64,000 bases of DNA from Siphonodentalium dalli (Eukaryota; Mollusca; Scaphopoda; Gadilida; Siphonodentaliidae). The notes under the pieces were generated by a model that saw only the letters and a program-made list of their open reading frames with translations, had not been told where the DNA came from and ran no database searches. Shown here in pieces: positions 8,840 to 22,561 of the stretch (within the stretch, counting starts at the first letter, position 1; every line of letters starts with the position of its first letter). The DNA is taken from the NCBI GenBank assembly GCA_032622095.1, contig CP136069.1, positions 166,772,394 to 166,836,393 of the forward strand. Direction: 5' to 3'. Position numbers and translations under genes: made by a program.

Positions 8840-10550
8840 AAAATAATCGAAAAAGGGCCATAACTCTGTTAAAAGATATTGGACCAACATCCGGATACCA
8901 TTATTTTTAGTAGACCTTAGATGCCTTCATTCGCTAGAGATTTCGCGGTCCTCCTCCCATTAGTTTCTGAGTATTTCCAATTAAACAGAAAACGGCCGCA
9001 GTAGAAAAACAATATACTTCCTTGGTTACACCATGGAAGTATAATAATAGGATCAATCATGAGTGGAAAGAATCGCAGTTTATGGACGGAAAATATGAAG
9101 TATGGTGATTATATGTTGTCCTAATATGTGTAGGTTGATCTCAAGTGTTTGGACGTGACCCCACCCCTGCCTCGAAATTGGGTGACGGGATTGGGAAAAC
9201 ATCAACCCCTGGCACAAACTGCTAAGTTTGAGGCCCCGTAACTTCGTCAGTTTCCAACGGATTTTAAAGTTGTTTCCAGTTTTGTGATTTGCGGCTGACA
9301 TAGATTGCATAGTATAAATTTCATCTGATTTGGATACGGATAACACTTTGATTATTGGAAAGCATATGGGCCCAAATTCAAACTTGTACGGCCAAGATCT
9401 CCGCCATTTTCCAACGTATTTACGATCTGTGTTCAGCTTCGAGATCGGCTGATGTTGCAGATATTATATTCCAAGTTTCATCTGATTCCGAGAAGAATTA
9501 AAATTCGGCACCACGGACCACCCCTCCCCAGACCCACAATAATGAACCGACACTGGCAACATTTGGCCCACCGCGTGCCGTCTCCAGTCCGTACGCATTT
9601 TCGTATCAGATGACATCCTATGTTCGATATCTTCGGAGGAGATGTGTTATCAAGCACATGGGCCCAAAATTGCAAAGTTTGAGGGCCCGCGATTCTTTTA
9701 GTTTTCGATGGATTTTCGAAATTCGTCCAGTTTCTAGATCGGCTGATGTTGCAGATGTTATATTCCAAGTTTCATCTGATTCCGAGAAGAATTAAAAATT
9801 GGTACCACGGACCACCCCTCCCCAGACCCACAATAATGAACCGACACTGGCAAAATTTGGCCCACCGCGTGCCCTCTTCCGTCCGCACACGTTGGCGTAT
9901 CAGCTGACATCCAAACTTCGACATCTTCGGAGGAGATGTGTTATCAAGCACATGGGCCCAAATTGCAAACTTTGAGGGCCCGTAACTCTTGCATTTCTTC
10001 TCGGATTTCAAAAATCCTTTCCGGTATGAGTTTGTTTTCGTTCGGGAAATACATAAACTTAAATATATGAATGTCAATCAAAATTTTATTTTGCAAACAA
10101 TTTGCCCCCCACCCCAGTGTCAAAATATATGTCCGACCCTGTCAAAATTTCCTTTTCTGACTAAACTGACAACGGTCAACACGATTATGAAAACCACATG
10201 CAGTTATCTGGAATGATACAAGAGGACAACAGAGTACAATCAAATAGAGGTTTGCCAACTATGGGCGGTAACTCCTCAGGGAAAGCGCGGACACAAGTTC
10301 TGAAGCCCGTGGGCAGTAGGGCATATCGAGATGTGTATACAGTCCAATTTTCGATGCTCTGCTCCTTATAATTTCCGAGATAATAAAATGACATTTTTTC
10401 ATATAAAGGGAGATAACTCCACGGGGTAAATGCGGACAATATCCGTTATGAGCCAAAGGCATAGAACTCATTTACCCCAACATACTTACCAAACTTGAGT
10501 TTTCTAGTACTAATACATTCCGAGATTTGGGCGTTGAAAAATACTGTAGT

Positions 10551-10578
<28 letters not shown>
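8837..10578 (+). repeat. A unit 4
   Basis: 1742 bp with a private C-to-T change at 10155 (CCTTTTCTG instead of CCTTCTCTG) in the tail. Confidence 0.95.
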
Positions 10579-10581
<3 letters not shown>

Positions 10582-12292
10582 AAAATAATCGAAAAAGGGC
10601 CATAACTCTGTTAAAAGATATTGGACCAACATCCGGATACCATTATTTTTAGTAGACCTTAGATGCCTTCATTCGCTAGAGATTTCGCGGTCCTCCTCCC
10701 ATTAGTTTCTGAGTATTTCCAATTAAACAGAAAACGGCCGCAGTAGAAAAACAATATACTTCCTTGGTTACACCATGGAAGTATAATAATAGGATCAATC
10801 ATGAGTGGAAAGAATCGCAGTTTATGGACGGAAAATATGAAGTATGGTGATTATATGTTGTCCTAATATGTGTAGGTTGATCTCAAGTGTTTGGACGTGA
10901 CCCCACCCCTGCCTCGAAATTGGGTGACGGGATTGGGAAAACATCAACCCCTGGCACAAACTGCTAAGTTTGAGGCCCCGTAACTTCGTCAGTTTCCAAC
11001 GGATTTTAAAGTTGTTTCCAGTTTTGTGATTTGCGGCTGACATAGATTGCATAGTATAAATTTCATCTGATTTGGATACGGATAACACTTTGATTATTGG
11101 AAAGCATATGGGCCCAAATTCAAACTTGTACGGCCAAGATCTCCGCCATTTTCCAACGTATTTACGATCTGTGTTCAGCTTCGAGATCGGCTGATGTTGC
11201 AGATATTATATTCCAAGTTTCATCTGATTCCGAGAAGAATTAAAATTCGGCACCACGGACCACCCCTCCCCAGACCCACAATAATGAACCGACACTGGCA
11301 ACATTTGGCCCACCGCGTGCCGTCTCCAGTCCGTACGCATTTTCGTATCAGATGACATCCTATGTTCGATATCTTCGGAGGAGATGTGTTATCAAGCACA
11401 TGGGCCCAAAATTGCAAAGTTTGAGGGCCCGCGATTCTTTTAGTTTTCGATGGATTTTCGAAATTCGTCCAGTTTCTAGATCGGCTGATGTTGCAGATGT
11501 TATATTCCAAGTTTCATCTGATTCCGAGAAGAATTAAAAATTGGTACCACGGACCACCCCTCCCCAGACCCACAATAATGAACCGACACTGGCAAAATTT
11601 GGCCCACCGCGTGCCCTCTTCCGTCCGCACACGTTGGCGTATCAGCTGACATCCAAACTTCGACATCTTCGGAGGAGATGTGTTATCAAGCACATGGGCC
11701 CAAATTGCAAACTTTGAGGGCCCGTAACTCTTGCATTTCTTCTCGGATTTCAAAAATCCTTTCCGGTATGAGTTTGTTTTCGTTCGGGAAATACATAAAC
11801 TTAAATATATGAATGTCAATCAAAATTTTATTTTGCAAACAATTTGCCCCCCACCCCAGTGTCAAAATATATGTCCGACCCTGTCAAAATTTCCTTCTCT
11901 GACTAAACTGACAACGGTCAACACGATTATGAAAACCACATGCAGTTATCTGGAATGATACAAGAGGACAACAGAGTACAATCAAATAGAGGTTTGCCAA
12001 CTATGGGCGGTAACTCCTCAGGGAAAGCGCGGACACAAGTTCTGAAGCCCGTGGGCAGTAGGGCATATCGAGATGTGTATACAGTCCAATTTTCGATGCT
12101 CTGCTCCTTATAATTTCCGAGATAATAAAATGACATTTTTTCATATAAAGGGAGATAACTCCACGGGGTAAATGCGGACAATATCCGTTATGAGCCAAAG
12201 GCATAGAACTCATTTACCCCAACATACTTACCAAACTTGAGTTTTCTAGTACTAATACATTCCGAGATTTGGGCGTTGAAAAATACTGTAGT

Positions 12293-12320
<28 letters not shown>
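10579..12320 (+). repeat. A unit 5
   Basis: 1742 bp, consensus sequence as far as I can see by eye. Confidence 0.95.
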
Positions 12321-12323
<3 letters not shown>

Positions 12324-14034
12324 AAAATAATCGAAAAAGGGCCATAACTCTGTTAAAAGATATTGGACCAACATCCGGATACCATTATTTTTAGTAGACC
12401 TTAGATGCCTTCATTCGCTAGAGATTTCGCGGTCCTCCTCCCATTAGTTTCTGAGTATTTCCAATTAAACAGAAAACGGCCGCAGTAGAAAAACAATATA
12501 CTTCCTTGGTTACACCATGGAAGTATAATAATAGGATCAATCATGAGTGGAAAGAATCGCAGTTTATGGACGGAAAATATGAAGTATGGTGATTATATGT
12601 TGTCCTAATATGTGTAGGTTGATCTCAAGTGTTTGGACGTGACCCCACCCCTGCCTCGAAATTGGGTGACGGGATTGGGAAAACATCAACCCCTGGCACA
12701 AACTGCTAAGTTTGAGGCCCCGTAACTTCGTCAGTTTCCAACGGATTTTAAAGTTGTTTCCAGTTTTGTGATTTGCGGCTGACATAGATTGCATAGTATA
12801 AATTTCATCTGATTTGGATACGGATAACACTTTGATTATTGGAAAGCATATGGGCCCAAATTCAAACTTGTACGGCCAAGATCTCCGCCATTTTCCAACG
12901 TATTTACGATCTGTGTTCAGCTTCGAGATCGGCTGATGTTGCAGATATTATATTCCAAGTTTCATCTGATTCCGAGAAGAATTAAAATTCGGCACCACGG
13001 ACCACCCCTCCCCAGACCCACAATAATGAACCGACACTGGCAACATTTGGCCCACCGCGTGCCGTCTCCAGTCCGTACGCATTTTCGTATCAGATGACAT
13101 CCTATGTTCGATATCTTCGGAGGAGATGTGTTATCAAGCACATGGGCCCAAAATTGCAAAGTTTGAGGGCCCGCGATTCTTTTAGTTTTCGATGGATTTT
13201 CGAAATTCGTCCAGTTTCTAGATCGGCTGATGTTGCAGATGTTATATTCCAAGTTTCATCTGATTCCGAGAAGAATTAAAAATTGGTACCACGGACCACC
13301 CCTCCCCAGACCCACAATAATGAACCGACACTGGCAAAATTTGGCCCACCGCGTGCCCTCTTCCGTCCGCACACGTTGGCGTATCAGCTGACATCCAAAC
13401 TTCGACATCTTCGGAGGAGATGTGTTATCAAGCACATGGGCCCAAATTGCAAACTTTGAGGGCCCGTAACTCTTGCATTTCTTCTCGGATTTCAAAAATC
13501 CTTTCCGGTATGAGTTTGTTTTCGTTCGGGAAATACATAAACTTAAATATATGAATGTCAATCAAAATTTTATTTTGCAAACAATTTGCCCCCCACCCCA
13601 GTGTCAAAATATATGTCCGACCCTGTCAAAATTTCCTTCTCTGACTAAACTGACAACGGTCAACACGATTATGAAAACCACATGCAGTTATCTGGAATGA
13701 TACAAGAGGACAACAGAGTACAATCAAATAGAGGTTTGCCAACTATGGGCGGTAACTCCTCAGGGAAAGCGCGGACACAAGTTCTGAAGCCCGTGGGCAG
13801 TAGGGCATATCGAGATGTGTATACAGTCCAATTTTCGATGCTCTGCTCCTTATAATTTCCGAGATAATAAAATGACATTTTTTCATATAAAGGGAGATAA
13901 CTCCACGGGGTAAATGCGGACAATATCCGTTATGAGCCAAAGGCATAGAACTCATTTACCCCAACATACTTACCAAACTTGAGTTTTCTAGTACTAATAC
14001 ATTCCGAGATTTGGGCGTTGAAAAATACTGTAGT

Positions 14035-14062
<28 letters not shown>
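12321..14062 (+). repeat. A unit 6
   Basis: 1742 bp, consensus sequence as far as I can see by eye. Confidence 0.95.
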
Positions 14063-14065
<3 letters not shown>

Positions 14066-15792
14066 AAAATAATCGAAAAAGGGCCATAACTCTGTTAAAA
14101 GATATTGGACCAACATCCGGATACCATTATTTTTAGTAGACCTTAGATGCCTTCATTCGCTAGAGATTTCGCGGTCCTCCTCCCATTAGTTTCTGAGTAT
14201 TTCCAATTAAACAGAAAACGGCCGCAGTAGAAAAACAATATACTTCCTTGGTTACACCATGGAAGTATAATAATAGGATCAATCATGAGTGGAAAGAATC
14301 GCAGTTTATGGACGGAAAATATGAAGTATGGTGATTATATGTTGTCCTAATATGTGTAGGTTGATCTCAAGTGTTTGGACGTGACCCCACCCCTGCCTCG
14401 AAATTGGGTGACGGGATTGGGAAAACATCAACCCCTGGCACAAACTGCTAAGTTTGAGGCCCCGTAACTTCGTCAGTTTCCAACGGATTTTAAAGTTGTT
14501 TCCAGTTTTGTGATTTGCGGCTGACATAGATTGCATAGTATAAATTTCATCTGATTTGGATACGGATAACACTTTGATTATTGGAAAGCATATGGGCCCA
14601 AATTCAAACTTGTACGGCCAAGATCTCCGCCATTTTCCAACGTATTTACGATCTGTGTTCAGCTTCGAGATCGGCTGATGTTGCAGATATTATATTCCAA
14701 GTTTCATCTGATTCCGAGAAGAATTAAAATTCGGCACCACGGACCACCCCTCCCCAGACCCACAATAATGAACCGACACTGGCAACATTTGGCCCACCGC
14801 GTGCCGTCTCCAGTCCGTACGCATTTTCGTATCAGATGACATCCTATGTTCGATATCTTCGGAGGAGATGTGTTATCAAGCACATGGGCCCAAAATTGCA
14901 AAGTTTGAGGGCCCGCGATTCTTTTAGTTTTCGATGGATTTTCGAAATTCGTCCAGTTTCTAGATCGGCTGATGTTGCAGATGTTATATTCCAAGTTTCA
15001 TCTGATTCCGAGAAGAATTAAAAATTGGTACCACGGACCACCCCTCCCCAGACCCACAATAATGAACCGACACTGGCAAAATTTGGCCCACCGCGTGCCC
15101 TCTTCCGTCCGCACACGTTGGCGTATCAGCTGACATCCAAACTTCGACATCTTCGGAGGAGATGTGTTATCAAGCACATGGGCCCAAATTGCAAACTTTG
15201 AGGGCCCGTAACTCTTGCATTTCTTCTCGGATTTCAAAAATCCTTTCCGGTATGAGTTTGTTTTCGTTCGGGAAATACATAAACTTAAATATATGAATGT
15301 CAATCAAAATTTTATTTTGCAAACAATTTGCCCCCCACCCCAGTGTCAAAATATATGTCCGACCCTGTCAAAATTTCCTTCTCTGACTAAACTGACAACG
15401 GTCAACACGATTATGAAAACTACATGCAGTTATCTGGAATGATACAAGAGGACAACAGAGTACAATCAAATAGAGGTTTGCCAACTATGGGCGGTAACTC
15501 CTCAGGGAAAGCGCGGACACAAGTTCTGAAGCCCGTGGGCAGTAGGGCATATCGAGATGTGTATACAGTCCAATTTTCGATGCTCTGCTCCTTATAATTT
15601 CCGAGATAATAAAATGACATTTTTTCATATAAAGGGAGATAACTCCACGGGGTAAATGCGGACAATATCCGTTATGAGCCAAAGGCATAGAACTCATTTA
15701 CCCCAACATACTTACCAAACTTGAGTTTTCTAGTACTAATACATTCCGAGATTTGGGCGTTGAAAAATACTGTAGTATAATAATAATAATAA
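14063..15792 (+). repeat. A unit 7, last before L2
   Basis: Full unit except that its ATA tract is shortened to about 5.3 repeats where the L2 head begins. It carries T at 15421 (CTACATGC rather than CCACATGC), a variant shared only with the A unit at 24304-26045 in the next block. Confidence 0.95.
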
Positions 15793-16979
15793 CTAGAGGT
15801 CAGATTCCATGGAATCAGATATACTTCCATGGTATTCCATCCCATCCCATCCCATCCCGACCTGACCTTGGCCTTCAAAATGGTCAATCGAAGGTCAAAT
15901 CGGGTAAAACATGCGGATTTCCACGAAATTTGATACCTAGGGGTACTTTTGTCCGGGGAGTCTTTTGGGCGGGTCAAGTCGTGACCCCGACCTGACATTG
16001 ACATTCGAAATGGTAAGTTCAAGGTCAAATCGAGTAAAACTCCTAGGAAAACTTTTGTCCGGGGAGTGTTTTTGGACAGGTCAAATCGTGACAATATGTT
16101 ACTTTTACAGTAGAGGCGGACATACCTATATAGTATATCGGTGAGCATATTCATGCATTTGCCTTGCTTCTTGCTAAGTCCGTTTGAATTTGCGTCATGA
16201 AGAGAGGGTTTGAATTTGAGTAATATATATCACCCGTCACAACGTTATACGCTACCAGGGTTTAAACCGTTCAATATAAATCATTAAAAAGTGTACTAAT
16301 CTTGCGTTTATTTACTACTTATCACATCCACTCATCGAAAAGTTTTTATCTCAATATATGATTTTCGGAGTAATTTTGCCCATTTGATCTTCGGTGGAAT
16401 TTTCCAAATCTGAACCCACCCGACACAAACACTCCCTTGAGCAGGTTGCGTTTATATTAGAGAGGTCAAATTTTAGAGTCATACCTACAGTATACCGGCT
16501 TATGTACCACCGCATTAAACTCGCTCCTACATCGGCCCGTTTGGATTTGGGGCTAAAAATCGGCTAGTGATAGACTACAGAAGTATACATATTTATGATA
16601 TATAGCGTTGTCACGAGTAAACCGTTCCGTTCCATCTGAAAATTAGAAAATTGCGCTCTAGATGCGCGTGAACACTAGCTATCAGATGTAGTCGTCAAAA
16701 AAAAAATTCTCGATGTTTGAATTTGAAGTATAGCGGTCAAGATTTGGGGGGGGGGCGTGAATAGAATATCCAAATGTACCTGCTACGGCATTACCTTGGT
16801 CTTTAATTAGCCCTTTTGGATTTGGTGGGAAGAATAGGTGCATTTTCCTGTTCCCCGCTATAGCGGAAAGGGGTATATATATATAGTCACGCATTTCAAT
16901 CAGTTTGGATATAAAGTTTAAATATACACAGTTATATGCCTATATATTTAATACTAATATATTTTCTTATAAATTAATA

Positions 16980-17066
16980 GCGCAGTGCGTAGTCGAGTGG
17001 TCAGAGCGTCAAACCTTCAGTTTGTGTTTTTATTGCGACGTGAGTTCGAATCCCGTCAAATTATCT
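16980..17066 (+). pseudogene. tRNA-like Pol III unit, L2 copy 1
   Basis: Same A box (TAGTCGAGTGG), B box (AGTTCGAATCC) and T7 terminator as the first unit of L1. The T-rich trailer behind the terminator has an extra T. It lacks an acceptor stem. Confidence 0.65.
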
Positions 17067-17252
17067 TTTTTTATTTTTTTATTTTTAACATGTTTTGGTG
17101 TATTTTAATCATCAAATACGAATAATACCAAACTAAAGATAATGTAAAGATGCTTTTTATATTCGATTTCAATCAGTTTGGATATAAAGTTTAAATATAC
17201 ACAGTTATATGCCTACATATTTAATACTAATATATTTTCTTATAAATTAACA

Positions 17253-17337
17253 GCGCAGTGCGTAGCCGAGTGGAGAGAGCGTCAAACATTCAGTTTGTGT
17301 TTTATTGCGACGTGAGTTCGAATCCCGTCAAATTATC
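17253..17337 (+). pseudogene. tRNA-like Pol III unit, L2 copy 2
   Basis: Matches the second unit of L1 (A box TAGCCGAGTGG, loop CATTCAG), followed by a T7 run. It lies 273 bp after copy 1. Confidence 0.65.
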
Positions 17338-18240
17338 TTTTTTTATTTTTTATTTTTTAACATGTTTTGGTGTATTTTAATCATCAAATACGAATAATAC
17401 CAAACTAAAGATAATGTAAAGATGCTTTTTATATTCGATAAATAACTAGAATATAAACAATATACAAATTGATCTTACGAAACTGATGATGTTTGCATGT
17501 TTCTATGTGTTTATCGTTGTTATCGCAAATGGAATAATTGGCTATACGTCGTCATTACGTTAGTAGAAAATATACACCATATAACGAAGTCTTGTGTGAT
17601 CAAATTAATGTAATGTTTGTATTTTGTTTGGTTGTATATGATATGCAGTGCGTTGAAGATGCGAAAGAAAATACAAAAGTGAAATGCACGCACGCAGATA
17701 GCTCATGACACACTATACACGATAAAATGATAATTTACCACACACCATGGGCTACACAATTTACGAATAGGTGGGTTTATATTAAAATCCAAGTTATTTG
17801 CTTTATAACGGCTCCGATATGAACTCATACCAATATAGCACTCTGGAAATGATTGTTGGAATTCGACGGGCGTTCTATCAGTTCTCTGGTAGAGGAATGA
17901 GACTGGCCCGCGGCAAGACGGGTGTATTCGAATCGGAGGTAGGTTCCATCCCACGGAGGATGGGGTAGCCGGAGGAAGGAGAGAGGGGAGTGACAAATTT
18001 TTGGCGTATATATAGATAATATATATTATATATATAAGCGGAATTATTTTGAAGAGCTCTTTTTCACTTGACTGAGAAAAAAATAATGTTCTAAGTCCAA
18101 AAGTTTTGGTTGAAATATTGGAGCCTTTTTCAAAAAGTGAAAACAAAATGAACGACTTTTCTGGGACAGGTCGATTTGGATCCGTTTTGGACTCTGGATT
18201 TCCCAAAAGTCATCTCCGTTTCGCGTGTAGCATAATCTGA

Positions 18241-18882
18241 ATCTTCGGAGGAGATGTGAGGGACAAGCACATGGGCCCAAATTGCAAACTTTGAGGGCCC
18301 GTAACTCTTGCATTTCTTCTCGGATTTCAAAAATCCTTTCCGGTATGAGTTTGTTTTTCGTTCGGGAAATTACATAAACTTAAATATATGAATGTCAATC
18401 AAAATTTTATTTTGCAAAACAATTTGCCCCCCACCCCAGTGTCAAAATATATGTCTGACCCTGTCAAAATTTCCTTCTCTGACTAAACTGACAACGGTCA
18501 ACACGACTATGAAAACCACATGCAGTTATCTGGAATGATACAAGAGGACAACAGAGTACAATCAAATAGAGGTTTGCCAACTATGGGCGGTAACTCCTCA
18601 GGGAAAGCGCGGACACAAGTTCTGATGCCCGTGGGCAGTAGGGCATATCGAGATGTGCATACAGTCCAATTTTCGATGCTCTGCTCCTTATAATTTCCGA
18701 GATAATCAAATGACATTTTTTCAGATAAAGGGAGATAACTCCTCGGGGAAAACGCGGACAATATTCGTTATGCGACGATGGCATACAACTCTTTGATCCC
18801 AAGATACGTGCCAAGTTTTAGTTTGCTACTCCTGTTACTTTTCGAGTAATAAGGGTTGCAAAAGTGTCCAGTATAATAATAA
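18241..18882 (+). repeat. Common tail (B type) attached to L2
   Basis: Tail of B subtype, recognised by GATGCCCG near 18624, GATAATCAAATGAC near 18702 and the ending TTTTCGAGTAATAAGGG before a short ATA tract of about 3.7 repeats. Extra bases near 18356, 18370 and 18418 add to the run of likely consensus errors here. Confidence 0.85.
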
Positions 18883-20613
18883 TGAAAAATAATCGAAAAA
18901 GGGCCATAACTCTGTTAAAAGATATTGGACCAACATCCGGATACCATTATTTTTAGTAGACCTTAGATGCCTTCATTCGCTAGAGATTTCGCGGTCCTCC
19001 TCCCATTAGTTTCTGAGTATTTCCAATTAAACAGAAAACGGCCGCAGTAGAAAAACAATATACTTCCTTGGTTACACCATGGAAGTATAATAATAGGAAC
19101 AATCATGAGTGAAAAGAATCGCAGTTTATGGACGGAAAATATAAAGTATGGTGATTATATGTTGTCCTAACATGTGTAGGTTGATCTCAAGTGTTTGGAC
19201 GTGACCCCACCCCTGCCTCGAAATTGGGTGACGGGATTGGGAAAACATCAACCCCTGGCACAAAATGCTAAGTTTGAGGCCCCGTAACTCCGTTAGTTTC
19301 CAACGGATTTTAAAATTGTTTCCATTTTTGTGATTTGCTGCTAACATAGATTACATAGTATAAATTTCATCTGATTTGGAGACGGATAACACTTTGATTA
19401 TTGGAAAGCATATGGGCCCAAATTAAAACTTGGACGGCCAAAATCTCCGCCATTTTTCAACGGATTTACGATCTGTTTTCAGCTTCCAGATCGGCTGATG
19501 TTGCAAATGTTATATTCCAAGTTTAATCCGATTCCGAGAAGAATTAAAAAATTGGTACCACGGACCACCCCTCCCCAGACCCACAATACTGAACCGACAC
19601 TGGACAAATTTGGCCCACCGCGTGCCGTCTTCAGTCCGTACGCATTTTCGTATCAGATGACATCCTATGTTCGATATCTTCGGAGGAGATGTGTTATCAA
19701 GCACACGGGCCCAAAATTGCAAAGTTTGAGGGGCCGCAATTCTTTCAGTTTTTGATGGATTTTCGAAATTATTCCACTTTCTAGATCGGCTGATGTTGCA
19801 GATGTTAGATTCCCAAGTTTCATCTGATTCCGAGAAGAATTAAAAATTGGTACCACGGACCACCCCTCCCCAGACCCACAATAATGAACCGACACTGGCA
19901 AAATTTAGCCCACCGCGTGCCCTCTTCAGTCCGCACACATTGGCGTATCAGATGACATCCTATGTTCGATATCTTCGGAGGAGATGTGTTATCAAGCACA
20001 TGGGCCCAAATTGCAAACTTTGAGGGCCCGTAACTCTAGCATTTCTTCTCGGATTTCAAAAATCCTTTCCGGTATGAGTTTGTTTTCGTTCGGGAAATAC
20101 AATAAACTTAAATATATGAATGTCAATAAAAAATTTATTTTTCAAAAAATTTGCCCCCCACCCCCAGTGTCAAAATATATGTCCGACCCTGTCAAATTTT
20201 CCTTCTCTGACTAAACTGACAACGGTCCAACACGACTATGAAAACCACATGCAGTTATCTGGAATGATACAAGAGGACAACATAGTACAATCAAATAGAG
20301 GTTTGCCAACTATGGGCGGTAACTCCTCAGGGAAAGCGCGGACACAAGTTCTGATGCCCGTGGGCAGTAGGGCATATCGAGATGTGCATACAGTCCAATT
20401 TTCGATGCTCTGCTCCTTATAATTTCCGAGATAATCAAATGACATTTTTTCAGATAAAGGGAGATAACTCCTCGGGGAAAACGCGGACAATATTCGTTAT
20501 GCGACGATGGCATACAACTCTTTGATCCCCAAGATACGTGCCAAGTTTTAGTTTGCTACTCCTGTTACTTTTCGAGTAATAAGGGTTGCAAAAGTGTTCC
20601 AGTATAATAATAA
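18883..20613 (+). repeat. B unit 1 (1731 bp)
   Basis: Same module order as A units but with many base changes, for example TTGCTGCTAACATAG near 19336, an altered tail and the short ATA tract. It is 7 bp longer than the B unit at 50383. The extra bases sit in homopolymers (near 19550, 19812, 20100, 20165, 20228, 20529 and 20597), which points to sequencing error rather than real length. Confidence 0.9.
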
Positions 20614-22341
20614 TGAAAAATAATCGAAAAAGGGCCATAACTCTGTTAAAAGATATTGGACCAACATCCGGATACCATTATTTTTAGTAGACCTTAGATG
20701 CCTTCATTCGCTAGAGATTTCGCGGTCCCTCCTCCCATTAGTTTCTGAGTATTTCCAATTAAACAGAAAACGGCCGCAGTAGAAAAACAATATACTTCCT
20801 TGGTTACACCATGGAAGTATAATAATAGGAACAATCATGAGTGAAAAGAATCGCAGTTTATGGACGGAAAATATAAAGTATGGTGATTATATGTTGTCCT
20901 AACATGTGTAGGTTGATCTCAAGTGTTTGGACGTGACCCCACCCCTGCCTCGAAATTGGGTGACGGGATTGGGAAAACATCAACCCCTGGCACAAAATGC
21001 TAAGTTTGAGGCCCCGTAACTCCGTTAGTTTCCAACGGATTTTAAAATTGTTTCCATTTTTGTGATTTGCTGCTAACATAGATTACATAGTATAAATTTC
21101 ATCTGATTTGGAGACGGATAACACTTTGATTATTGGAAAGCATATGGGCCCAAATTAAAACTTGGACGGCCAAAAATCTCCGCCATTTTTCAACGGATTT
21201 ACGATCTGTTTTCAGCTTCCAGATCGGCTGATGTTGCAAATGTTATATTCCAAGTTTAATCCGATTCCGAGAAGAATTAAAAATTGGTACCACGGACCAC
21301 CCCTCCCCAGACCCACAATACTGAACCGACACTGGACAAATTTGGCCCACCGCGTGCCGTCTTCAGTCCGTACGCATTTTCGTATCAGATGACATCCTAT
21401 GTTCGATATCTTCGGAGGAGATGTGTTATCAAGCACACGGGCCCAAAATTGCAAAGTTTGAGGGGCCGCAATTCTTTCAGTTTTTGATGGATTTTCGAAA
21501 TTATTCCACTTTCTAGATCGGCTGATGTTGCAGATGTTAGATTCCAAGTTTTCATCTGATTCCGAGAAGAAATTAAAAATTGGTACCACGGACCACCCTC
21601 CTCCCAGACCCACAATAATGAACCGACACTGGCAAAATTTAGCCCACGCGTGCCCTCTTCAGTCCGCACACATTGGCGTATCAGATGACATCCTATGTTC
21701 GATATCTTCGGAGGAGATGTGTTATCAAGCACATGGGCCCAAATTGCAAACTTTGAGGGCCCGTAACTCTAGCATTTCTTCTCGGATTTCAAAAATCCTT
21801 TCCGGTATGAGTTTGTTTTCGTTCGGGAAATACATAAACTTAAATATATGAATGTCAATAAAAAATTTATTTTTCAAAAAATTTGCCCCCCACCCCAGTG
21901 TCAAAATATATGTCCGACCCTGTCAAATTTTCCTTCTCTGACTAAACTGACAACGGTCAACACGACTATGAAAACCACATGCAGTTATCTGGAATGATAC
22001 AAGAGGACAACATAGTACAATCAAATAGAGGTTTGCCAACTATGGGCGGTAACTCCTCAGGGAAAGCGCGGACACAAGTTCTGATGCCCGTGGGCAGTAG
22101 GGCATATCGAGATGTGCATACAGTCCAATTTTCGATGCTCTGCTCCTTATAATTTCCGAGATAATCAAATGACATTTTTTCAGATAAAGGGAGATAACTC
22201 CTCGGGGAAAACGCGGACAATATTCGTTATGCGACGATGGCATACAACTCTTTGATCCCAAGATACGTGCCAAGTTTTAGTTTGCTACTCCTGTTACTTT
22301 TCGAGTAATAAGGGTTGCAAAAGTGTCCAGTATAATAATAA
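20614..22341 (+). repeat. B unit 2 (1728 bp)
   Basis: Second B copy. It has indels near 20727, 21175, 21549, 21572, 21597 and 21645, mostly in homopolymers. After about 21.7 kb these stop and the sequence agrees with the B copy in the fourth block. Confidence 0.9.
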
Positions 22342-22561
22342 TGAAAAATAATCGAAAAAGGGCCATAACTCTGTTAAAAGATATTGGACCAACATCCGGA
22401 TACCATTATTTTTAGTAGACCTTAGATGCCTTCATTCGCTAGAGATTTCGCGGTCCTCCTCCCATTAGTTTCTGAGTATTTCCAATTAAACAGAAAACGG
22501 CCGCAGTAGAAAAACAATATACTTCCTTGGTTACACCATGGAAGTATAATAATAATAATAA
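22342..22561 (+). repeat. Mini-unit (220 bp) at the B-to-A switch
   Basis: Contains only the head: TGAAAAATAATCG, one GGGCCATAACTC monomer, the hairpin from 22518, then an expanded ATA run that leads directly into the next full head. Everything from the GATCAATCATGAG block to the tail is missing. The previous units are B type and the following three are A type. Confidence 0.9.

Larger units (their letters stand above)
15793..18240 (+). repeat. L2: long-head module, copy 2
   Basis: Same plan as L1. Visible differences are a loss of about 25 bp near 16040, a poly-G run of about 10 near 16746, and many single-base additions in homopolymers (for example near 16260, 17080, 17350 and 17570). The joint to the tail reads GTGAGGGACAAGCAC, while L3 reads GTGAGGACAAGCAC. 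The extra bases open a 167-codon minus-strand frame at 17703-18206 that is not intact in the other L copies, so I do not treat it as a gene. Confidence 0.85.

Noticed and set aside
3611-15792. CRISPR-like or rDNA-like tandem array
   Set aside because: The repeat unit is 1742 bp with no spacers, and I found no rRNA, 5S, histone or snRNA sequence in it.
15672-16154. 160-codon minus-strand frame across the A-unit/L2 joint
   Set aside because: It crosses an ATA microsatellite and the 130 bp dimer. In L2 a roughly 25 bp loss plus an added base keep it open. It is shorter elsewhere and has no recognisable protein features.
17703-18206. 167-codon minus-strand frame in L2
   Set aside because: The equivalent frame is broken in L1, L3 and L4. 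It is joined here by an extra base in a stretch that shows many homopolymer indels.
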